Positions 32,921 to 45,646 are shown, counted from the first letter of the stretch. The stretch: DNA of 64,000 bases from Rhipicephalus microplus (GCF_043290135.1 NW_027464589.1:377001-441000), one strand, 5' to 3'. Made by a program: numbers and translations. The notes: generated by a model from the letters alone, not told the origin.

Positions 32921-35900
32921 TCGCTGCAGCGCCGGAGGCAACATCTGCATACACTTCGAACTGCTTAAGGCCTCCATCTTTCTCGCCGCAAAACGTTATT
33001 GACGTCAATGTTGAGGGGACCGCCGCACAAGCGCTAATCGACACAGGGACCGCCGTTTCCATAATCTGTGAGACCTTATGCCGCAAGTTGAAAAAGGTAA
33101 CGACGCCCCTTTCGGGCCTGATGCTCCACACGGCCAACTCGCAGTGCATAGAACCTACAGCTGAGTGCACTGCACGTGTCATTATCCAAGGTTAACTTTA
33201 TGCCATTGAATTTTTTGTGTTGGCATCATGCTCCCACGAAGTCATTCTTGGATGGGACTTTCTTTCGCGTCATCGGGCCATCATAGATTGCTCACGTGCA
33301 GAAGTTGCCCTTACACCGCTGCCAACCTCTTGTTTGGTGGATTCTCTTCCTGAACCTTACAAACTTGTCGTTGTTTCAGACACGGAAATAGCACCGAGAA
33401 CCTCCACCCCTGTAGCCCTGACCTCTACGGCCGCTCTTGCCGGAACTGTTTTGTTCACCCCGTCTGACGTATTTACCCGCCGCCATAGCCTACACCTGCC
33501 CTTTGCCGTACTCACCATGGAATCCGGTGCTACCGCCATGCTCGTCGCGAACTCGCTATCGTCGCCAGTTACCTTACTTCGCGGAGAATGTTTGGGTAAT
33601 ATACAAGACGTTGACCTCTTGCGCCCTCTAGAGTTCGCCGAACGCGCACCTCACCTCCAGCTCAATGCTATGACGCCACCTGTGGCCACACTGCCCGCGC
33701 CAGACTCATTCCAGCCCTCTGTTGCCGCTGAGCTATCGCCGACTCAAAGAAGGGAACTCTTGTCCCTTCTTCGAAAGTTCCGTTCTGCCTTCGATTGCGC
33801 TCAACCATCTTTGGGTCGCACTGCGAACATAACGCACCACATTGACACTAGTACTCATGCACCCTTACGCCAACGACCATATCAAGTTTCAGCGGAAGAG
33901 CACCGTATTATCAATTAAAAGTCGACGATACGCTCAAGCGTGGTGTCATCCAGCCATCGCAGAGCCCTTGGTCGTCCCCTGTTGTACTTGTGCGCAAAAA
34001 GGATGGGTCTATCCGATTTTGTGTCGACTACCGCAGGCTAAATAAGATAACTCGGAAAGATGTGTACCCGTTGCCACGCATCGACGACGCTCTCGATTGC
34101 TTGCAAAGGGCAAAATATTTCTCCTCTTTAGATTTACGCTCAGGATATTGGCAAGTTCCAATGGCTGATCCTGACCGATCCAAGACTGCATTTGTAAAAC
34201 CTGATGGGCTGTATGAGTTCAACGGCATGCCGTTTGGACTCTGCAACGCCCCAGCTACCTTCGAACGGATGATGGACACCATCCTTCGCGGCTACAAGTG
34301 GAACACGTGCCTTTGCTACCTAGACGACATCGTCATTTTTTCTCGCGACTTTTCAACTCACCTTGTTCGTCTTCGTGCTATTCTCACGTGTGTCACCTCT
34401 GCTTGCCTTCAACTTAACATCAAGAAGTGCCATTTTGCCGCACGTCAGCTCACTATACTGGATCAAGTTGTCTGCAAAGAGGGTGTTCTCCCGGATCCGG
34501 CAAAACTCCGCGCCGTGGCCGACTATCCGAAGCCCAATTCCATCAAGACGCTTGGAAGTTTTATCGGCCTGTGCTCATACTTTCGTCGATTTGTGCGCAA
34601 CTTCTCTTCCATCATCGCGCCTCTTACCAACCTGTTGACAACTTCCAAAGGCATTTCTGCTTGGTCAAAAGAGTGCGACGAATCCTTCACCACGCTTCGG
34701 CGGTTATTACTATCACCTCCAATACTACGTCATTTTGACCCTGATGCGCCTACGGAGGTTTACACCGACACCAGTGGTGTCGGTCTTGGTGCTGTATTGG
34801 CTCAACGAAAACCAGGGTACCAAGAATACGTTGTCGCTTACGCGAGTCGAACTCTCAAGAAAGCCGAGTGTAATTATTCCGTCACGGAAAAAGAGTGCCT
34901 CGAAATTGTCTGGGCTTTGACGAAGTTCCGCCCATACCTTCATGGCCGCACTTTAGAAGTCGTCACGGACCACCACGCTCTATGCTGGCTATCATCGCTC
35001 AAAGACCCGTCGGGGCGCCTTGGTCGTTGGGCGCTTCGCCTACAGGAATATGACAATCGTGTTGTATACCGATCCGGCTGCAAGCACTCCGACGCTGATG
35101 TACTATCCCGCTCGCCGCTACCGGCTGACCCAACCCCCTCGTCACCTTCTTCAGCTGTCATAACACCAATCGACTTCACAGACATGGCATCAGAACAACG
35201 CAAAGATGTGTGGATTTCCCAACTCCTCGCCTTTCTGACTGATCCGTTAGCTAATTTGGTCTCAAGAAGTATCCGCCGTCAAGCCACACATTTCGCTATT
35301 CGAGACGACCTACTCTATCGGCGGAATTACACGTCTGAAGGTCGGAAGTGGCTGTTAGTGATACCCAACCACATGCGCTCGGAAATCTGTACTGCTGTCC
35401 CCAACGACCCGCAAAGCGCTCACGCTGGCACTCTCAAAACGTACAACCGTTTACGTCAGCGGTACTACTGGCGCGGCATGTACACATTTGTCCGCAAGTA
35501 CGTACGTGCTTGTACTGCATGCCAGCGACGTAAAGTCCCACCTCAACGCCCTGCCGGTACACTTCAGCCTCTGCCTTGTCTAGCGCGTCCGTTTGACCGC
35601 TTCGGTATCGACTTATACGGACCACTTCCCACGTCGTCTTCTGGAAATAGGTGAATAATTGTCGGCGTGGACCACCTCACGAGTTACACGGAGATGGCAG
35701 CACTACCCGCAGCAACCGCGAGGGAAGTTGCGTTTTTCATCCTGCGCAACTTTGTTCTTCGCCCTGGTGCTCCCCGCGAACTTTTCAGCAACCGGGGGCG
35801 TGTTTTCTTGTCTGACGTCATTCAAGCGTTGCTCGCTCAGTGCAACATGGTTCATCGCATGACGACAGCATATCACCCGCAGATGAATGGCCTCACAGAA

Positions 35901-36465
35901 CGATTTATTCGCACCCTCGGTGATATGTTGACGATGTACACAGCTTCAGACCAGACCAATTGGGACACTGTCTTTCCATTCGTCACGTATGCGTATAACA
36001 CCGCTACGCACGCGACAACAGGGTTCTCCCCTTTCTTTATGTTGTACGGACGCGAACCATCGTGCACGCTGGACACTATCCTTCAATACACGCCCGACTC
36101 CTCTGAGTACACTGCAATTTCTGATGTTGCCAGGTACGCAGAAGATTGCAGACGATTGGCCCGTTCACTGACAACCGAGGACTAAGGCCACCAGAAGCTA
36201 CGGCATGACACCGACCGACATCTCTCTACTTTCGCGACTGGTCCTCTCATTTGGCTCTGGATTCCACCGAGCACTCCTGGCCTTTCGTCGAAATTACTCG
36301 CACGATACCACGGGCCCTTCCGCATTCTCGCACGTACGTCACCAGTCAATTATGAGATTGAGCCTTCGACACATTCTCATGACTTACGCTGTCGTGGCCG
36401 AGAAATTGTGCATGTGAGTCGCCTGAAGCCGTATTACGACCCCGCTATAGTGACTACGCCTTAGG
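32911..36465 (+). pseudogene. pol: Gypsy E Pol, broken, integrase Asp replaced
   Basis: Protease with ALIDTGTAVSII (about 33040), TAA at 33193, and a one-base frame change near 33918. RT follows from about 33920 with [15 protein letters not shown] and YLDDIVIFS. The RNase H entry reads [11 protein letters not shown]. Next come the HHCC finger (ACTACQRRK) and [13 protein letters not shown] at 35652 replaces a Trp codon. The second catalytic position of the integrase reads LFSNRGRVF (Asn at 35790-35792) instead of the Asp of LLSDRG. TAA lies at 36183, then GPFRIL and the final TAG. The domain set equals Gypsy A and B. Confidence 0.92.
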
Positions 36466-36500
36466 TCGCCATGTTGGCTACGCTATTCACTGGCGGCCAA

Positions 36501-36676
36501 TGTAGGGAGCTATGCGAACGACGACGAAGCAGCATGAAACGGCAAGCCACAGCGTTGGTGCACGCGCGCGACCCGAGCTTGCGTTTGTTTTGTATTTTTG
36601 GGCCTGTTGGCGTTCCTCGCTCTTCTGGCGTTCCTCGGCCTTCCAGTAGGTCTGTACTTATATAAACTGCATGACA
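36501..36676 (+). repeat. Gypsy E 3' LTR
   Basis: 176 bp, TG...CA ends, about six differences from the 5' LTR. It is followed by the GTAG target duplication. Confidence 0.93.
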
Positions 36677-36872
36677 GTAGAATTGTTTGTTATTTAGTTG
36701 TCACTTGCCTTTCTCAATGTAGTCCGATCTATTCAGAACAACAATCATGCCTCCTTTGTATGATGGTCTAATGACGAGATCTTTGCAGTTGCTCAACGTG
36801 AGTAGCGCCTCTTTTTCTCGTTTTGATATGTTATTCACGCTTGCGTTGTGCACCTTTTACGCATGTATAATA
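36677..36872 (-). pseudogene. PLE1 N-terminal part, left of its Gypsy E split
   Basis: The minus-strand frame gives CKDLVIRPSYKGGMIVVLNRSDYIEKG, shown here in pieces: DLVIRPSYKGG, MIVVLNRSDY. It matches the PLE3 segment DIVKKPADKGGAIVIMN at about 53296-53345. It lies directly beyond the GTAG target duplication of Gypsy E, so it continues the RT of 30056-31462. Confidence 0.8.
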
Positions 36873-36885
36873 TCTTTCTGAACCA

Positions 36886-36913
36886 CGTCTATATAGAGAT
36901 CCCTATATAGACG
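36886..36913. repeat. Short palindrome
   Basis: 11-bp arms CGTCTATATAG and CTATATAGACG with a 6-nt loop. It lies between the PLE1 remnant and the Gypsy G scrap; role unknown. Confidence 0.7.
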
Positions 36914-36929
36914 CGGTTAGTCTCTACAT

Positions 36930-37382
36930 ATAGGGCAGTGTCCGTGAGAAACAGTGCTACGTTATCCAGGTGATCGATAGAGTTCCAGCGGTTGTATCGG
37001 CTCACCCTTTGGTAGTGCGTTAGCCACGCGTCTACATCTTCTCCCGCCATTCCTGCAAACGAGCGGGATTCCATGTAGTGATGCCTGGGTGTAGCCAGCG
37101 TAGACCTGCACGAAGTCGAGGGAGTTAATTCCCGACCTTCACTCTCGGTCATGACGGTTGTTGTCGGTGGCAGACCAGCAAGACGACGACTCCGGCGAAC
37201 TCCGAACAGCTGGGGCTCCACGGTACGTCGACGTGCCGTCCCCAGCACCTCCACCACTCTGTTACGTCTACGAGAGGGGTTTATTCAGAGCCGACGTAAC
37301 GGTCGACTGGACAATATACAGCAGTGAACGCGCCCCAGCATGCTCTTGCCATCAACCGAACATCCTCCTCTTCTGAAACCAC
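36930..37382 (-). pseudogene. gag: Gypsy G: LTR end and gag N-terminal fragment
   Basis: On the minus strand, LTR-like DNA (about 37382-37260, with AATAAA and a ...ACGTAACA end) is followed by GAGTGGTGGAGGTGCTGGGG, the PBS-like motif shared with Gypsy C and D. A frame then gives SFAGMAGEDVDAWLTHYQRVS and ALFLTDTAL, the Gag N-terminal core. It ends abruptly near 36935. No zinc knuckle or pol follows. The fragment adjoins the PLE1 N-terminal remnant. Confidence 0.65.
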
Positions 37383-37425
37383 CCTGTTCCCGGCTACACT
37401 GGTGCACACATACCTAAATTACATT

Positions 37426-37430
<5 letters not shown>

Positions 37431-37499
<69 letters not shown>
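37431..37499. repeat. (TA)n microsatellite
   Basis: 69 bp of AT dinucleotides at the 3' end of PLE2 (minus). The copy at 53918-53968 is 18 bp shorter. Confidence 0.97.
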
Positions 37500-37501
<2 letters not shown>

Positions 37502-39960
37502 TACTGGCAGCTTACATCAAGGCATGCGCAGAACAGGAGGTGCACTGAGGCAGCGTTGCCATACTTATAACGAAAATCAAGAGTGGTTTAAATAACTAAA
37601 TTCTTTTTATGCAGTGTGACGGATGGTTAACTTATGGACATGCTACTCCTAATCTTTATATGACAGGCCTCGCTGATTTTTCTCGTGAGTTCGTTAGAAT
37701 GTTTGAAGATGACGGTGGTTTTCGAAAAATATGACGAAAACTACATGACCTGCAATGTGCAATATTCCGGTAGATGAAGTCGTGTGACCCGCTGAAGAGA
37801 TAGCTCATGATCCCTTAAACGATCATTTACACACCATTTCGTTTGTCCCACGTACTCCCTACCACACGATAATGGAGTGAAATACAGAAATTTTTCCACT
37901 GCTTGCAATATACTTGTTTCTGTGATTACACTACATTTTTCTTTTGCTTGTTTGTACTTCAGCACTTTATCAACCATTGGGCAAATGAGACCTACCCTAT
38001 GTTTAGCAGCGAACAGAACGTCAACGCCATACCTTCAAGCCACGTTTTTTAGTTCTTGCGCCAATTTGTGTACATAAGGAAAAGCTGCTCTTTATTTTTT
38101 GTTATCAGACTTTGTCTAAACTCGTCTGTATTTCACGAGTTTAACGCTCCGAACGATCGTCTCACACACAAAAGAAATCGATATCACCTTGTTAGAATAC
38201 CCTGCATCTATAGGCGTTTGACCTGGTGATGGAAGGCAGAATTCGACATGTGCACATCAGATTTCCTGAGCGATGCATTTAGGATTGTCTTCTCAATTGC
38301 TCTGTTGACAATCTTAGAGTGGCCATACTAGTAGTTTTAGATAGGCTTCACTGATCGTAGGTCGTATTTCAATGCATATTTTTTTCTACCGAAAGTTAGT
38401 ATTAGGTCCAGAAACTGTAGCACGTAACTCTGAGAGACTTCGTGAGTGAAAGGGAGACCTCTACCATGCTGACTGAACAACTTAAGAATGCCATCATTGT
38501 CTTTAAGATGAATGTCATTGAGGGAAAAAAACTACAAAATCATCGACACGACGAAACACAACACTCCAGCACATACTAAGGTGGCCCTCCAGCTGCCTGT
38601 CATGTTTGCCTAAAGCATTGTCATTAATGATAGAGGCCACGCATGACCCTTTGCAGATGCCAGACTTCTGTACATAAAGATTTCTCTGCCACGACACAAA
38701 GGAACTCTCCAGGTAAAATGAGAAATTTTAAGAAATTATTTAAAGAAATGCCGCAACCATCGATGAAAGATTATTCATCGTTGTCAAACACTATACAGTC
38801 TTTTACGCATTTCGTAACTTGGCAATGCGGGTGGGAATAGTATATCTTTTCTATATCTACGCTGAATGCGCTACTTAAGCTCATCGAGATGTTTTTCAGG
38901 TACTCACCCACAGAATCGAAATTCAGTATGCGGAAGAGGTAAAAAATGTTCAGGCTTTCAAGGTTCTTTTGTAGAAAACTGGAAATATCCAACTGCAAGC
39001 TACCTTTTCCGAGACTCTAGCCCAGAAAGGCATGCCTTCCTTGCGCGATGTCACTGAAAAGAAGACCTGTACCTCCAGGTTTTTCTACCTCTTTACGCTG
39101 GCCGCCAAACGCATATTCGATCCTTCTAACATTGGAAGTCCTCGGTGTTTTACTTCTAAAGTCTTAACACTGACACGCCTGAAATTTCTCTCAATTGCGT
39201 CCTCGCTCTTTTTATATCCGCTTCAAAAGTTATAACGCCGAAGTATCCTTGTTTGTCGGGTACTAGAACACGCAGTTTGTTTTCACAAAAAAAGCCCACT
39301 AGTGGTCTTAGCGAGTCCTCAATCACCCGCACTTTTCTTGTTCTGACAATGGTGTCAACACAGTCCGAAAACACCTTGAACGTTCATCCTCCTTGGCACA
39401 TCTTGAGACCACCCTCGCTATGGCTATCTTTTCAAAAAGGTACAGGTGAAGGTCGAAGAAGTACTTCGGTCCAAGTCCCTGCATCCTCTCATGTTCCTCC
39501 GGTATTGGCAATGCACTAAGGTTAAGCACATGGTTCTGTACCAGGCCCCCCCTTTTTTTTCAACCGGAACGTCGGACGTACAATGCGCGAGAGGAATTCG
39601 CAGGTGGATGCAGCCGCCTTGCACCACTGTCTATACATGCGCGAAACCGGGTATTGATCCAGATGAGTTGAAAATGCAATACGAAGTAGGTCTTTGAGCA
39701 TCCTAACTTGCCGCCGCCATTCAGACAAGATATTTGCATATCCTTCAAGAATGCCCATCCGAAGGCTTCAGCCAACCGCCCAACATCTGCACATCGGCTG
39801 GGCAAATTTCTCGTATAACGTGCCAGGAAGCAACTCTGGCCCTACACACACTTACGGCAGTCATGGCTGCCAGGCAAGCCGGGTCATCAAGGTTCGAATT
39901 TACACACAGTAAAGAACCCTGAGTACTAGATATATATTGCCGTAAGAGGGTAAGTTGGAC
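37500..39960 (-). pseudogene. PLE2 (copy 1): Penelope-like element of a second type, decayed
   Basis: Minus-strand fragments in several frames, in PLE order: LGPKYFFDL (about 39460), LRVLVPDKQGYFGVI (about 39270), FSVDIEKIYYSHP (about 38860) and then YVQKSGICKGSCVAS with FRRVDDFVVFF (38697-38515), which is the RT palm with the catalytic DD kept. The GIY-YIG nuclease follows as YFTPLSCGREYVGQTKW and NDRLRDHELSL (37977-37741). The RT motifs differ from those of PLE1, PLE3 and PLE4, so this is another PLE clade. Stops and frame changes throughout make it inactive. The 3' end abuts (TA)n. Confidence 0.8.
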
Positions 39961-40065
39961 CAGTTGGTGGGGACCCATCGTGAACTTGTTGACAGCGCAA
40001 CACTTGAAACTCGGGACAAAACGACAAGACGGTGCTGACTCAGAACCGTTTTTTACTGAAAAAAG

Positions 40066-40068
<3 letters not shown>

Positions 40069-40112
<44 letters not shown>
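40069..40112. repeat. (TA)n microsatellite, left of Gypsy D
   Basis: AT dinucleotides up to the first base of the Gypsy D LTR. The array continues at 45650. Confidence 0.97.
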
Positions 40113-40114
<2 letters not shown>

Positions 40115-40352
40115 CCGCGACAGGTTGGCCACGTCCAAGTAGCCCGCCGCAATCATCATGGCAAGAGCACCAGCAAGACCCGGCTGGCATGTGCCACTCG
40201 TTCGTGCGCTCCAACAACGAGAAAGAGGAGTTTGTTGAATCTGTGCATCTCGGCTACTCGGACTCGACGACCATAGTCATTAGACTTGTGGGCACAAGTT
40301 CGTCCTAATAAAGTTACTTGTTTTTTAGCCTGTCTGCCTCAGCATCGCTACA
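40113..40352 (+). repeat. Gypsy D 5' LTR
   Basis: 240 bp from TGCCGCGACAGGTTGGCC to AGCATCGCTACA, with AATAAA at about 40307. CTGGTGGAGGTGCTGGG follows about four bases downstream as the PBS-like motif. Confidence 0.95.
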
Positions 40353-40373
40353 TTTCTGGTGGAGGTGCTGGGT

Positions 40374-41792
40374 ATGAATCGAAGCCCCGCGAGCTCAAGA
40401 CAGCGTAGCCCCGACGACCAGCGTATCAACCCCGTGGAAGTGACTCCTGTACACCAGAGGGCAAGTCGCCGTCTTCGAGGTGACTCACCTGGGTTCGGTC
40501 CTCTTCACTTCATACCAAGGGGAATTCAAACTATGGATGCCACCACTATGACTACCCAGGTAACACCGGCACAAGTGTTCATTAGCCAACCGCACCAGCC
40601 GCCAGTATTCCACGGCGACTCGTACGAGGATGTTGAAGATTGGCTGGACCTGTTCGAGAGAGTCGCGAGCTTGAATGAATGGGACGAAAGAGAGAAAATC
40701 CGTCGCGTATACTTCGCCCTGGAAGACTTCGCAAAGACATGGTTTGAGAACCATGAAACCTCGTTGTCTACCTGGGAGGTATTTCGAAGACAAGCGGTGG
40801 CTACGTTCGCGAACATGGACCGAAAAGAAAAAGCGGAAGCTGCTCTTCAATCCAGGAACCAGCTCACAAACGAGAGTGCTGCCATGTACATTGAGGACAT
40901 GGTCCGTCTGTTCAAGCGTGCGGATTATAACATTGCGGAGGATAAGAAGGTGCGCCATCTAATGCGCGGAGTGAAGCAAGAGCTGTTCGCCGTTCTCGTC
41001 CGCAACCCTCCAAGCACTGTTGCCGAGTTTTATTCGGAAGTGACGGCCATCGAAAAAACACTAGAACAACGCGCTCGGAAGTACAACCGGAATCTTAACT
41101 GCGCATCTGCACAGGTATTCTCTGGAGGCGTGCGAAACGACGTTAAAGCCCTGCGAGAACTCATTAGATCAGTCATTAGGGAAGAACTGAGCAGACTGCA
41201 AATGCACCAGACTCCAACTGTACTATTTGTTACAGACGTTGTTCGTGACGAATTGAGGCAAGTCATACGAGAACCAGAGCGTGAGCTGCAGCCGGTTCGA
41301 CCTATCCGAACGTACTCTAAAGTTCTCCGACAACCCACAGTACACAACAATGCAGCAGTTGCGATGGCGGTGACTCCTCTCCCATCTACAGCACGCAGCG
41401 CACCTCGTCCACGGGAACCAACGGCTACCTATCTGCCCCCAGGAGCACGTAGCACGCATCGCTATGTGGAGCCTAGGCCCAGGAAAAGTGACGTCTGGCG
41501 TGATCACGAGCGCAGGCCTCTTTGTTTCCATTGTGGCGAAGCGGGTCATTTGTACAGATTCTGCCCTTACCGACAGGCCGGATTAAGAGGCTTCCCATCG
41601 TATGCACCGTGCCCCCGAAATGGCGAACGACCAGCAGAGATTGAGGAGTACTTGTCCACGCGCCAGAACTCGTCACCACTACGCCAACGTCGGTCGCGGT
41701 CACCATCACCTATGCGCTACCGGTCATCCAGCCCACGTGCACCTTCAAGGCAGCCTGGTCATCGCTCTCCAAGTCCACTCCCGGAAAACTGA
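40374..41792 (+). CDS. gag: Gypsy D Gag polyprotein
   Basis: A 472-residue frame from the first ATG. The Gag core has VFHGDSYEDVEDWLDLFE, KIRRVYFALEDFAKTWFEN, AAMYIEDMVRLFKR and HLMRGVKQELFAVLV. The zinc knuckle CFHCGEAGHLYRFC lies near residues 384-397, followed by APCPRNGERPAEIEEYL and an Arg/Ser/Pro tail. The gene ends G-GAA-AAC-TGA (41783-41792), with pol open in the -1 frame. No break is seen. The copy at 56847-58061 is cut just after the zinc knuckle. Confidence 0.93.
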   Translation: MNRSPASSRQRSPDDQRINPVEVTPVHQRASRRLRGDSPGFGPLHFIPRGIQTMDATTMTTQVTPAQVFISQPHQPPVFHGDSYEDVEDWLDLFERVASLNEWDEREKIRRVYFALEDFAKTWFENHETSLSTWEVFRRQAVATFANMDRKEKAEAALQSRNQLTNESAAMYIEDMVRLFKRADYNIAEDKKVRHLMRGVKQELFAVLVRNPPSTVAEFYSEVTAIEKTLEQRARKYNRNLNCASAQVFSGGVRNDVKALRELIRSVIREELSRLQMHQTPTVLFVTDVVRDELRQVIREPERELQPVRPIRTYSKVLRQPTVHNNAAVAMAVTPLPSTARSAPRPREPTATYLPPGARSTHRYVEPRPRKSDVWRDHERRPLCFHCGEAGHLYRFCPYRQAGLRGFPSYAPCPRNGERPAEIEEYLSTRQNSSPLRQRRSRSPSPMRYRSSSPRAPSRQPGHRSPSPLPEN

Positions 41793-44700
41793 AGCAGGCG
41801 ACCTGGGGAGGTGAGGCCGCTGATAACATCAATTACGAAGATACTCCAATATGGCTTGAGGGAGACGACGGTGTATTTCCGGTAAATGGGTACAGCCACG
41901 AAAGCGTTACTTCAGATTTGCGGTTGAGAATGGAAGGATGGGAGCTGAATGCCTTAGTCGACACCGGTGCTGATTATTCAGTGATAAGTCACAAGATGGT
42001 GAAGAAGTTAAACAAAGTTGTAACACAGTGGAGTGGATCGCAGATACGCACGGCAGGTGGTCACATTATTACGCCCCTTGGCAGATGCACCGCAAGACTT
42101 GAAATACGGGGCTTTATTTACGTTGCCGATTTCATTGTACTACCAGAATGTTCAAGAGACCTCATTATAGGAATGGATTTTTTGCGAGCTAATGGCGCCG
42201 TAATTAACCTGCGTAGGTCCAGCGTGTCGTTTTCGACTGAACGAGCTATACCTGTAGAGGAATCTGAGGAGCGACGCCTAACTGCTCTACGCGTTGTTCA
42301 TGATGACGTAACTGTGCTGCCACGCTGCAGTATAATGGTGCTCGTAGAGAATGACGCATTTTACAACCGCGAAGGCATAGCGGATACAAATCTAGGGCTG
42401 TTTTTAAACTAAGGTGTCTGCGTATCTAGGGGTCTTGTTCACTTGACAAAAGGCCGTGCAGATGTCCTACTCACAAATTTCTCCAATGAACTTCAACACA
42501 TCGCTCAAGGCACGGCTATTGCCTACTTACACGACTTCTGTACGGCGACTGAACTATGCAGCTTGACGACATCAACCACTCGACCAGTAACCTGCAACAT
42601 CGACACATCCGTGACCGTCAATCAGAGCCTTCCGGACAGTCAAAAGAAACGGATTTACGCCTTAGTAAAAGAATTCTCTGATTGCTTTTCGATTGCCTCG
42701 AAGGTCAAGCGCACGTCAATTACGAAACACAGAATTATAACTCAAGACGACATAAGGCCTATATGCCAGCATGCATATCGAGTGTCACAGAAAGAACGGG
42801 AAATCATTAAGAAGCAAGTGGAGGAAATGCTTTCGGATGATGTCATCCAGCCTTCGAATAGTCCATGGGCGTCCCCCGTAGTGCTCGTTAAGAAGAAAGA
42901 CAATACGCTTAGATTCTGTGTCGACTACCGTAAACTCAACAGTGTAACTAAACGAGATGTCTACCCCTTGCCACGTATTGACGGTACACTAGATCGGCTG
43001 CGCTCCGCAAAGTTTTTCTCCTCCTTGGATCTGAAAAGCGGATATTGGCAAATAGAGGTAGACGAGCGGGACCGTGAAAAAACGGCATTCGTAACACCAG
43101 ATGGCCTCTACGAATTCAAAGCGCTTCCATTCGGCCTCTGTTCCGCGCCAGCGACGTTCCAGCGAATGATGGACACTGTCCTCGCGGGATTGAAATGGCA
43201 GTCATGCCTAGTGTATTTGGATGACGTGGTGGTATTCTCCGCAACGTTCGACAAACACCTAGAGCGACTGCGCACTGTATTACAGGCTATCAGGTCAGCA
43301 AACTTGACAATCAAACCCGAAAAATGCCACTTCTGCTTCGAAGAGCTGAGATTCCTTGGACATGTCATTAGTTCTGACGGTGTTCGTCCTGATCCCGAAA
43401 AGACAGCCGCTGTTCAGAGGTTCCCTACACCCAAAGACAAAAAGTCAGTGCGTCGATTTTAGGGTTTATGTGCCTACTATAGGCGATTTGTGGAAAATTT
43501 TTCAAAGATCGCGGAACCTCTAACAAAACTAACGAAAGACGACGTGCCCTTCATATGGGAAAGCGAACAACAGAAAGCTTTTGATGAATTAAGAAAACGG
43601 CTACAGGGTTCACCAATACTTGCCCATTTTGATGAGACAGCCGACACTGAAGTCCATACCGATGCCAGCAATGTCGGCCTCGGCGCCATCCTGGTCCAGA
43701 GGCAAAATGGTCAAGAGAAAGTGTTAGCCTACGCCAGCCGCAAACTATCAAAAGCTGAGGCAAACTACTCTGCTACTGAAAAAGAGTGCCTCGCAGTCAT
43801 CTGGGCAATAAATAAGTTTCGACCCTACCTTTATGGTAGACCGTTCAGAGCTGTCAGTGACCACCATGCTCTATGCTGGCTAGCAAATCTCAAGGATCCG
43901 TCAGGTCGACTAGCCAGATGGAGCCTTAGGCTGCAGGAGTATGACATTACGGTCGTATACAAATCTGGAAGGAAACACAGTGATGCCGACTGCCTGTCAC
44001 GTTCTCCCGCCGATCCAAGTGTACCTGAAGAGGAAGACTTCCCGTTTCTAGGCGTTGTCGACGCATCCAAAATCGCTCAACAACAACGAGATGACCCGGA
44101 TTTGCTGGCGCTTATACAACACCTGCAGGGTCTCGACGTTCAAGTTCCTAGCATATTCTCCAGAGGGCTATCCACGTTCTGCCTTCGAGGAAGTGTCCTT
44201 TACAGGAGGAACTTTGAACCTAATGGCGAAACGTTTTTACTAGTCGTGCCCACAACCATGCGACAGAAAATTCTGCATGCATGCCATGACGAGCCATCAT
44301 CTGGCCACATGGGTGTGAGCCGAACATTCGCCAGGATTCGCCTGAAGTACTATTGGCCTAAGTTGCTCGCATCAGTGCAGCACTACGTGAAAACTTGTCG
44401 TCAATGTCAACGGCGCAAAACTCCAGCCGTAAAACCAGCCGGCCTTCTCCATCCAATAGAGCCTCCGGATGCCCCATTCCAACAAGTCGGCATGGACTTC
44501 CTAGGACCTTTCCCGACATCATGTGCAGGCAAGAAATGGATTGTCGTAGCTACAGATTATCTGACCCGTTATGCTGAGACTGACTCTCTGTACAGTGCGA
44601 CAGCTGCCGAAGTTGCCAAGTTCTTTGTGAACAACATAGTGCTCAGACATGGTGCGCCCATCGTCGTTATTACGGATCGGGGTACCGCATTTACTGCAGA

Positions 44701-45346
44701 CCTTATGCAATGTCTGATGCGCATGACAAATACCGATCACAGAAGAACAACGGCGTATCACCCTCAGTCAAATGGCTTAACAGAACGCCTCAACCGAACT
44801 CTGACCGACGTGCTATCAATGTATGTCGATGTTGAGCATAAACAGTGGGATGAAATATTACCCTACGTAACATTCGCATATAATACGGCCGTTCAAGAAA
44901 CAACACACGTTGCCCCTTTCGAACTAGTATTCGGCCGAAGAGTGACCACCCCACTGGATGCCATGTTACCACTACAGGACGAAAACAGCTATCCACCTGA
45001 CTTAGATGACTTCTTGCAAAGAGCCGAAGAAGCACGACAAATGGCAAGATACCGAATACGCCGTCAACAGCGCATCGACTCTAGTCGGTACAACAAGCGA
45101 CGCAGTGACGCACTCTATCATCCCGGTGACAAAGTGTGGATATGGATCCCAGTGCGCCGCGGCGGACTCTCTGAAAAGCTTCTTTGTCGATACTTCGGCC
45201 CTTATGAAGTACTCAACCGTATCAGCGACGTCACTTATGAAGTCAGATCCGCGGGACACGTGAGCTCAAGACGCCGCAATACCACGGAAGTGGTACACGT
45301 AGTCCGCATGAAGCCCTATCATGACAGATCGTCGGAAAACGAGTGA
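41783..45346 (+). pseudogene. pol: Gypsy D Pol polyprotein with two nonsense codons
   Basis: One phase, -1 to gag, with TAA at 42410-42412 and TAG at 43460-43462. A linker of about 45 residues precedes the protease (LVDTGADYSVI, about 41955). RT has FCVDYRKLNSVTKRD, LPFGLCSAPATFQR and VYLDDVVVFS. RNase H has HTDASNVGLGAILVQR and SDHHALCWL. Integrase has a finger (HDEPSSGHMGVS ... CRQCQRRK), Asp at GMDFLGPFP, Asp at VITDRGTAF, Glu at NGLTERLNRT and a GPY/F module (YFGPYEVL). All catalytic residues I can identify remain. The second stop lies in the motif usually reading RRFLGLC after the RT thumb. Confidence 0.94.
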
Positions 45347-45392
45347 GAGGGCGCATGTATCATTTCACTCTCTCAAGCATCGGGACAATGCA

Positions 45393-45409
45393 TCTGAGGA
45401 GGGGGATGA
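45393..45409 (+). promoter_or_regulatory. Gypsy D polypurine tract
   Basis: CTGAGGAGGGGGATGA immediately before the 3' LTR. Confidence 0.7.
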
Positions 45410-45646
45410 TGCCGCGACAGGTTGGCCACGTCCAAGTAGCCCGCCGCAATCATCATGGCAAGAGCACCAGCAAGACCCGGCTGGCATGTGCCACTCGTTC
45501 ATGCGCTCCAACAACGAGAAAGAGGAAGTTGTTGAATCTGTGCATCTCGGCTACTCGGACTCGACGACCATAGTCATTAGACTTGTGGGCACAAGTTCGC
45601 CCTAATAAAGTTACTTGTTTTTTAGCGTGTCTGCCTCAGCATCGCT

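Larger units (their letters stand above)
31463..36676 (+). mobile_element. Gypsy E: LTR retrotransposon inserted in PLE1
   Basis: 176-bp LTRs (31463-31638 and 36501-36676) differ at about six positions. The target duplication GTAG is present at 31459-31462 and 36677-36680. Gag and pol are both broken. This is the oldest of the four complete Gypsy copies by LTR divergence and has the most defects. It splits PLE1 into two parts that together give a continuous PLE on the minus strand. Confidence 0.95.
37383..41553. repeat. Duplicated block, copy 1 (donor-like)
   Basis: 4171 bp repeated at 53870-58026. Aside from length changes in two (TA)n tracts (18 bp shorter and 4 bp longer in copy 2) I found only three substitutions, at about 38704, 40667 and 41266. 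The block contains (TA)n, PLE2, (TA)n, the Gypsy D 5' LTR and gag up to the zinc knuckle. Its ends coincide with no element boundary. Confidence 0.95.
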
